Assembly: GCF_948472415.1 (NCBI RefSeq)
Contig: NZ_OX419521.1
Coordinates: 1-47,829, forward strand
Origin: Kitasatospora fiedleri
GTDB taxonomy: Bacteria; Actinomycetota; Actinomycetes; Streptomycetales; Streptomycetaceae
Direction of reading: 5' to 3'
Length of the DNA: 47,829 nucleotides
The position numbers and the translations under genes were made by a program. The notes under the pieces were generated by a model. That model worked only from the letters and a program-made list of their open reading frames with translations. It had not been told where the DNA came from and did not search any database. Below, in pieces: positions 44,358-47,829 of the stretch (positions are counted from its first letter, which is position 1; every line of letters starts with the position of its first letter).

Positions 44358-45276
44358 CCCCGCCCCAGTCGCCCCGGCCGCCACCGTGCTGGATCGCGCT
44401 GCCGTACCGAAGCCGGCTTCGCGGACCGACACCGAGGCCGCGCTGCTGCGCGCGGCGGCCGCCGACCCGCGCCTGCGCCACGGCGATCCGGACCGCGTCG
44501 ACGACCTGGCGCTGACCCTCGCAGAGAACTGGTCGCTGGGCACCTGGAGCAAGACGGCAGCCGCAGGCTTGCAACTGCTGCTGCACCAAGACGAGGTGGC
44601 CGGCTGGACGGTGCTGCTCCCCCCGGGGCCGTGGGGGCGTGAGGGCGGGGGCGGGCACGCCGCCGTCCTGCACCGCCACGACCGGCCCAAGGAGGGCGAG
44701 TTCGTCATGGGCGACTTCGGCCGGCCCCGGGTGAGCGAGCACGCCCACGAGGCGCTGGAACACATCCGGTGGGGCCTGGCCCCCCGCCGCCGGGACGCCC
44801 ACACCGCGCGCACCGCCGCCCCCGTCCCGGCGGATACCGGCCGGGCCGCGACGCGTTCGGGCGGGCGGCTGCGCGACCTGGTCGACCAGCGCCTCGCCCA
44901 GCAGGGCCTGTCGCACGCCGACCCGCAGCCGGTGGACGGCGACAAGGAGGAGATGCTTCCGGCGCCGAAGCACCCGCACTTCCGTGGTGTCCCCTCCATC
45001 ACCGTGACGGTGCGGCAGCTGGGCCCGCACGCGAAGTGGGGCCACTGGTGGCGGCTGGAGGGCTGGCCCGAGCACCCCGACATCTGGCTGGTGACGGGTG
45101 AGGGCCACGAAGTCGGCTGGGTGGAGCGCAACGTCCCCGGCCTGCCGAAGGACAAGTGGGCGGCGGTCTACGAGTGGTGCTTCGTCGTCGACGCCGCTAC
45201 CGGCCGCGTCCTGCTCTACGACACCCCCGAGGACGCCGCCTACACGGTCAACCAGGCGTACCTGCGGGGCCTCTGA
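43783..45276 (+). CDS. Zinc-ribbon protein carrying iterons in its gene (497 aa)
   Basis: GTG 43783 (ATG 43789 also possible) opens a protein with an N-terminal metal site: ALCPGCGLPLPPRAATGRPI, then LHHDSTCRSRARRRRLREEA (CxxC plus H/C and a basic tail). A helical domain follows (EGLASLVAAHAGDLADILHF), then a low-complexity linker around residues 135-200 containing three CNET/GGNET blocks encoded by the iterons. The C-terminal half holds DDLALTLAENWSLGTWSKTA and a beta domain ending VVDAATGRVLLYDTPEDAAY. A plasmid DNA-binding or replication accessory role is likely because the basic zinc site and intragenic repeats resemble the O-like initiator's design. Confidence 0.65.
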   Translation: MTMDQPDRQPALLDLDVAVPAPALCPGCGLPLPPRAATGRPILHHDSTCRSRARRRRLREEAQAKAADRLLHRTVFEGLASLVAAHAGDLADILHFSGRPGTFFDPARVEVAHQGLREAVADLLEHADQQVAAVCNETPGRPFGRLPDAAESDPAPADSDGAHIRGGNETQAGSAPSAPAPEPQAFRGGNETPAPVAPAATVLDRAAVPKPASRTDTEAALLRAAAADPRLRHGDPDRVDDLALTLAENWSLGTWSKTAAAGLQLLLHQDEVAGWTVLLPPGPWGREGGGGHAAVLHRHDRPKEGEFVMGDFGRPRVSEHAHEALEHIRWGLAPRRRDAHTARTAAPVPADTGRAATRSGGRLRDLVDQRLAQQGLSHADPQPVDGDKEEMLPAPKHPHFRGVPSITVTVRQLGPHAKWGHWWRLEGWPEHPDIWLVTGEGHEVGWVERNVPGLPKDKWAAVYEWCFVVDAATGRVLLYDTPEDAAYTVNQAYLRGL

Positions 45277-45700
45277 CCGGGGATCCGGCCGCACCGTACT
45301 GCCTGTGGGACTTGCAGGACCTAGGCCGGCTGTACGCCGTGCTGCGCCGCGCAGGCATCGACGCGCCCGCGTTCCTGCCCCGCCCCCGACGCCGTTCCGG
45401 CTGCCGCCGCCGCGCTGGACGAGCTGTCCGGCGCCCTCGCCGGCCGAACCGTCGCCCTCCCGGCCGCCCGGCCCGCCCCGGTTCGGCCTACAGCTGGTGG
45501 GGCGAGGCGCCCGAGCACCTGTCCACCCGCACCCAGCCCGCCGCCTTCAACCTCTCCCGCTGCCGCGGCGGGCCGGTGTGCGCCACCGTGGTGGGCAGCA
45601 CCCCGGCCGGGCGGGACTACTTGCCGGTCAAGCCCCACCGCTACCGCCCCACGATCAAGGCGGACAAGCCGGAGGAGGGGAGCCCGGCAACACGACGTGA
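45277..45700 (+). pseudogene. Scrambled fragments related to the 38810-39802 gene
   Basis: Three pieces appear in an order different from the intact gene. At 45306-45400 is WDLQDLGRLYAVLRRAGIDA (the intact C-terminal part); then PDAVPAAAAALDELSGALAG (upstream of it in the intact gene); then at 45482-45600 YSWWGEAPEHLSTRTQPAAF (the intact N-terminus). Frames differ between pieces. It looks like recombination between tandem copies of the family followed by decay. The rest of 45600-45807 is promoter DNA for the toxin-antitoxin pair. Confidence 0.6.
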
Positions 45701-45702
45701 AC

Positions 45703-45723
45703 CAAGTGGGCAACACCCACTTG
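45703..45723. promoter_or_regulatory. Inverted repeat CAAGTGGG-CAACA-CCCACTTG (TA operator)
   Basis: A perfect 8-bp dyad with a 5-base centre lies 85 bp upstream of the antitoxin start, followed by AT-rich TTGGTATCC. It is a good candidate for autoregulation by the antitoxin or toxin-antitoxin complex. Confidence 0.6.
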
Positions 45724-45807
45724 CCTACTTTGGTATCCTGGGGTCATGCCTATTCCCCCTATGCGTCGCTTATTGGGGATGGGAGCACCCGGGAGAGGAA
45801 CGTTGAT

Positions 45808-46113
45808 ATGACCACGATGTACCAGGAAGAGGAGTTCGAGACGGTCGCCGAGACCGAAGTCGACAGCCGTGGACGCGTGTCCCTCGGCCGGGCAGGCGCC
45901 AAGCCAGGTCGCCGCTACCGGGTCGAGAGCAACCCTGACGGAGTGCTCCTGCTGACCCCCGTCGTCTCCATCCCGGAGCGCGAGATGCAGGTGTGGACCG
46001 ACCCGCTGCTCGCCGCGCGCATCCGCGCCGGCATCGAGCAGGCCGAAAACGGCAAGACCATCGACCTCGGCGACTTCTCGCAGTACCTCGAAGACGAGGA
46101 AACCGAGGACTAG
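45808..46113 (+). CDS. AbrB/SpoVT-like antitoxin
   Basis: ATG 45808 follows GGGAGAGGAACG. The 101-residue product has a swapped-hairpin AbrB-like DNA-binding region (TEVDSRGRVSLGRAGAKPGR, then RYRVESNPDGVLLLTPV; residues about 17-53). A C-terminal acidic toxin-binding segment follows (LAARIRAGIEQAENGKTIDL, FSQYLEDEETED). It precedes the RelE-like gene by 6 bp, the normal antitoxin-first order. It would neutralise the toxin and repress the promoter via the 45703-45723 dyad. Confidence 0.82.
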   Translation: MTTMYQEEEFETVAETEVDSRGRVSLGRAGAKPGRRYRVESNPDGVLLLTPVVSIPEREMQVWTDPLLAARIRAGIEQAENGKTIDLGDFSQYLEDEETED

Positions 46114-46119
46114 CCCCAC

Positions 46120-46440
46120 ATGTACGACCTGCGCTTCGCCGACCAGGCGGCGAACACCCTCAGCCAGCTCCAGACCGGCCCCAGGGCCGACCCGGTGAAG
46201 CTGGGCAAGGTTCGCCGGGCGCTCGCCCGGCTCCAGACCAACCCCCGCCACCCCGGCCTGCGATCCCACCAGTACCAGGCATTTCCCGGCTACACCGACG
46301 ACAAGGTCTGGGACTCCTACGTGGAGAACAACAACCCGTCCGCCTGGCGGATCTACTGGAAGTACGGACCCGACGAGCAGAACGACCAGGGACAGAACGT
46401 CCCGGTCATCACCGTGCTGGTGATCGGCCCCCACCCGTAG
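46120..46440 (+). CDS. RelE/ParE-superfamily toxin
   Basis: This 106-residue protein reads MYDLRFADQAANTLSQLQTG, VKLGKVRRALARLQTNPRHP, SAWRIYWKYGPD and VPVITVLVIGPHP, which fits the RelE fold (helical N-terminus, beta sheet with conserved Arg/Lys, terminal H). It would act as a ribosome-dependent mRNA nuclease or related toxin on plasmid-free segregants. It is co-transcribed with the AbrB-like antitoxin; no own SD is evident (CTAGCCCCAC), consistent with coupling. The 40214-40498 protein is a paralogue without antitoxin. Confidence 0.82.
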   Translation: MYDLRFADQAANTLSQLQTGPRADPVKLGKVRRALARLQTNPRHPGLRSHQYQAFPGYTDDKVWDSYVENNNPSAWRIYWKYGPDEQNDQGQNVPVITVLVIGPHP

Positions 46441-46491
46441 CCGACCTGTTCAGGCCCGAACACGTCGGCCCGAACTCCCAGAAGGCGCCCA

Positions 46492-46527
46492 GTGCCCATC
46501 CGGCCAGCCACCGTGCCGGATGGGCAC
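46492..46527. terminator. Hairpin terminator of the toxin-antitoxin operon
   Basis: GTGCCCATCCGGC and GCCGGATGGGCAC form a 13-bp stem around a 10-base loop, 51 bp after the toxin stop. Confidence 0.75.
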
Positions 46528-46546
46528 CGGGCTCGTTGGGCCGTCC

Positions 46547-46962
46547 GTGACAACAACGCAGAACGACACTGCTGCGGGCATCGACCCGCGCACCCTGGCC
46601 CCCGGGGACTTCACCGCCTCCGACCGTGCCCGCCTCGAGCTGGCGGTCGCGGTGAAGGGCCTCGCCCACGACCTGGGGACACGGCGGCGATGCTGGCCGA
46701 GGACCTGGCGGTGGCCGGCGACTATGCCCGCCGCGCGAGGACCCTGGAGAACACCCTCTCCACCCTCATCGACGCTGCCATCGTGGCCGAGCGGGCCCGT
46801 GGCACCAGCTGGGAGCAGATCGGCAAGCCGTTCTTCCTCGACGCCGCGGGGGCGGAGAAGCGGTGGAGCGATGCGGTCGAGCGCTGGAACTCCGAGACCA
46901 GGGCCACCAACATCTACATCCGCGAACCCCAGCAGCACGTGCCCGGGTCGACCGGTTCCTGA
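46547..46962 (+). CDS. Hypothetical HTH-like protein, one frameshift (about 138 aa)
   Basis: GTG 46547 starts VTTTQNDTAAGIDPRTLAPG, then ASDRARLELAVAVKGLAHDL. After a GGGG run near 46675 the frame changes and continues DTAAMLAEDLAVAGDYARRA, TLSTLIDAAIVAERARGTSW and EQIGKPFFLDAAGAEKRWSD. One missing G restores a 417-bp gene. The segment RARGTSWEQIG...AAGAEKRW has the spacing of the sigma/resolvase-like helix-turn-helix used by many actinobacterial plasmid proteins. Its stop overlaps the next ATG (TGATG). Confidence 0.6.
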
Positions 46963-47108
46963 TGGAAGGCCCCCGGAACTTCACCGGGGACCGGCGCCGC
47001 CCGCTGACCCCCGTGCTGGACGCCGCGGCGGCGCTCACCGGACGCGACGTGGCGGCGGCGGACCGGGCCTTCGCCGGCACCGACGCCTGCGAGCACTGCC
47101 ACCGCTGA
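46962..47108 (+). CDS. Small hypothetical protein ending in CxxC (48 aa)
   Basis: ATG 46962 overlaps the upstream stop. The product reads MEGPRNFTGDRRRPLTPVLD, then AAALTGRDVAAADRAFAGTD and ends ACEHCHR. A single C-terminal CxxC could bind zinc as a dimer. Translational coupling to the HTH-like gene is the main support. Confidence 0.5.
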   Translation: MEGPRNFTGDRRRPLTPVLDAAAALTGRDVAAADRAFAGTDACEHCHR

Positions 47109-47163
47109 CCGCCACCGCCCGCACGGCCAGGGCCAGGTTCCGTGCGGCGCGGCGGCGGTCCCC

Positions 47164-47290
47164 TTGCGCCTCGGGGCGCAATCCGGCCGCCGATGCGCCG
47201 CCCGAACAGCCGGGCATTGCGCCCCGGGGCGGAACCCTGCCTGGCCGGGGCTACGATCCAGGCGTGATTAACGCCTCGGGACGCAATGGC
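47164..47290. promoter_or_regulatory. Three related GCGCAAT dyads around the last gene's start
   Basis: TTGCGCC-TCGG-GGCGCAA (47164-47181), ATTGCGCCCCGGGGCG (47215-47230) and CCTCGGGACGCAAT (47275-47288) share the TTGCG/CGCAA half-site joined to CCTCGGG- or CCCCGGGG-type centres. They straddle the GTG at 47264, as expected for autoregulatory operators or a centromere-like cluster. Confidence 0.5.
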
Positions 47291-47829
47291 GCGGCTGCTT
47301 CGGCCGGGACGCTGTTCGACATCGGCCAGGTGTCGGCCGCTGCGGCGGTGTGCGTGCGGGAGGGCTGCGACAAGCCGGTGCCCGTCGCCGAGTCGGGCCG
47401 CGGCCGACCCGGAAAGTACTGCTCCAAGGCGTGCAAGTCGAAGGCGGAACGCGCTCGCGCCAAGAGCCCGGGCTCGGCCGGTCCGGCCCGGGCTGCCGAC
47501 GGGGTACGGCCGACTACGGCGTCGGGCGGGCCGCAGGCGGCGCTCGCGGACTGCGCCGCCCTGGCGCCCGGGTGGTGGAGGAGTTCCTGGCCGCCGTCGA
47601 CGCCGACCCGGTCGCCGCCCACGCCCGTTTCCTCGAACAGCAGGCGCTGCTGCGGCGCCCGGGCGGAGGCGGCCGCCACGGCGGTGCGTGACGCGGCCCG
47701 CCGACCTGGCCCGGACAGGGCCGAGCGGGAACCGCACCGTGGGGAGGCGGAGTTGGAGACGGAAGCTGGGGCGGCCGCGCCCCGGGAGCCGGCCGGGGCA
47801 CGGTCCGGCCGGGCGGGTGATCCGCCTCG
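47264..47829 (+). CDS. Zinc-ribbon DNA-binding-like protein, 3' truncated, frameshifted
   Basis: GTG 47264 opens MINASGRNGAAASAGTLFDI, then a Cys site CVREGCDKPVPVAESGRGRP, GKYCSKACKSKAERARAK (C-x4-C ... C-x3-C with basic tail). The frame shifts near 47565 (to ARVVEEFLAAVDADPVAAHA, RFLEQQALL) and back near 47660 (AEAAATAVRDAARR). The protein then continues Glu/Ala-rich to the window end without a stop. Zinc ribbon plus long helical tail is a design seen in plasmid KfrA-like and other maintenance proteins, but no family is certain. The frameshifts are probably consensus errors near the contig end. Confidence 0.55.
   Translation, partial: MINASGRNGAAASAGTLFDIGQVSAAAAVCVREGCDKPVPVAESGRGRPGKYCSKACKSKAERARAKSPGSAGPARAADGVRPTTASGGPQAALADCAALAPGWWRSSWPPSTPTRSPPTPVSSNSRRCCGARAEAAATAVRDAARRPGPDRAEREPHRGEAELETEAGAAAPREPAGARSGRAGDPP

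Noticed and set aside
1..47829. CRISPR array, insertion sequence, integrase or att sites
   Set aside because: No array with regular spacers, no transposase or tyrosine/serine integrase domain, and no tRNA-like attachment site was seen. The short repeats found are iteron- or operator-like.
47400..47829. Telomere at the right window end
   Set aside because: The end is still coding (zinc-ribbon gene) and shows none of the successive palindromes of Streptomyces telomeres.

Overview
The window is very GC-rich actinobacterial DNA with Streptomyces-like coding: strong G/C at third codon positions, frequent GTG starts and many 4-bp GTGA/ATGA gene overlaps. No chromosomal housekeeping operon, rRNA or tRNA is visible. 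The content is that of a large conjugative plasmid. A tap gene and a tpg gene (telomere-associated and telomere terminal protein) at 34.4-38.1 kb point to a LINEAR Streptomyces/Kitasatospora-type replicon. I see no telomere palindromes at either window edge, so the true ends are not shown or not assembled.

Layout. 0-1.4 kb: a partition operon (ParA, cut by the window, plus a DNA-binding partner), a 20-bp palindrome and a strong terminator. 1.4-8.7 kb, minus strand: a HAD phosphatase, a RapZ-C-like protein, small zinc and OB-fold-like proteins, a second sliding clamp (DnaN), a P-loop kinase with a repeat-built N-terminus, and hypotheticals. 8.7-20.3 kb, minus strand: the conjugation block. It holds a coiled-coil/DUF2637-like/HTH membrane protein, a TraB-type FtsK/SpoIIIE DNA pump, a run of small Spd-like membrane proteins, a secreted peptidoglycan-binding protein, and a string of very small proteins near the promoter. 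20.3-20.6 kb: a divergent control region with four TTAGGTACCTAA-type operators, next to a GntR/UTRA repressor followed by a GNAT gene. 22.8-25.7 kb: a lambda-O-like initiator with iterons inside its coding sequence, followed by a DnaB helicase; this is the best candidate for the internal origin. 25.7-28 kb: a duplicated zinc protein, a DnaB-like protein without a P-loop, and gene remnants. 28.2-32.0 kb: two successive pairs, each an ECF-like sigma factor with a WWQ-motif partner, behind CRP-like operators. 32.4-33.7 kb: two overlapping RepL-like winged-helix genes bracketed by related long palindromes. 34.4-38.1 kb: tap, a small gene, tpg. 38.3-47.8 kb: accessory genes, including a toxin-antitoxin pair, an orphan paralogous toxin, a secreted protein, an iteron-bearing zinc protein, pseudogene debris and a zinc-ribbon gene cut by the window end.

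How it fits together. Most genes left of about 20.5 kb run leftward and most genes right of it run rightward, as expected for replication outward from the 23-kb origin. The initiator, DnaB and DnaN would start and sustain internal replication, and Tap/Tpg would patch the telomeres. ParA and its partner would segregate the plasmid. TraB and the membrane proteins would move double-stranded DNA between hyphae, with the GntR protein keeping transfer silent. The toxin-antitoxin pair would stabilise inheritance.

Quality note: several genes are broken by single-base indels, often in G or C homopolymers, and these are densest in the first 1.1 kb and last 1.2 kb. I read these mainly as consensus errors, not real pseudogenes.
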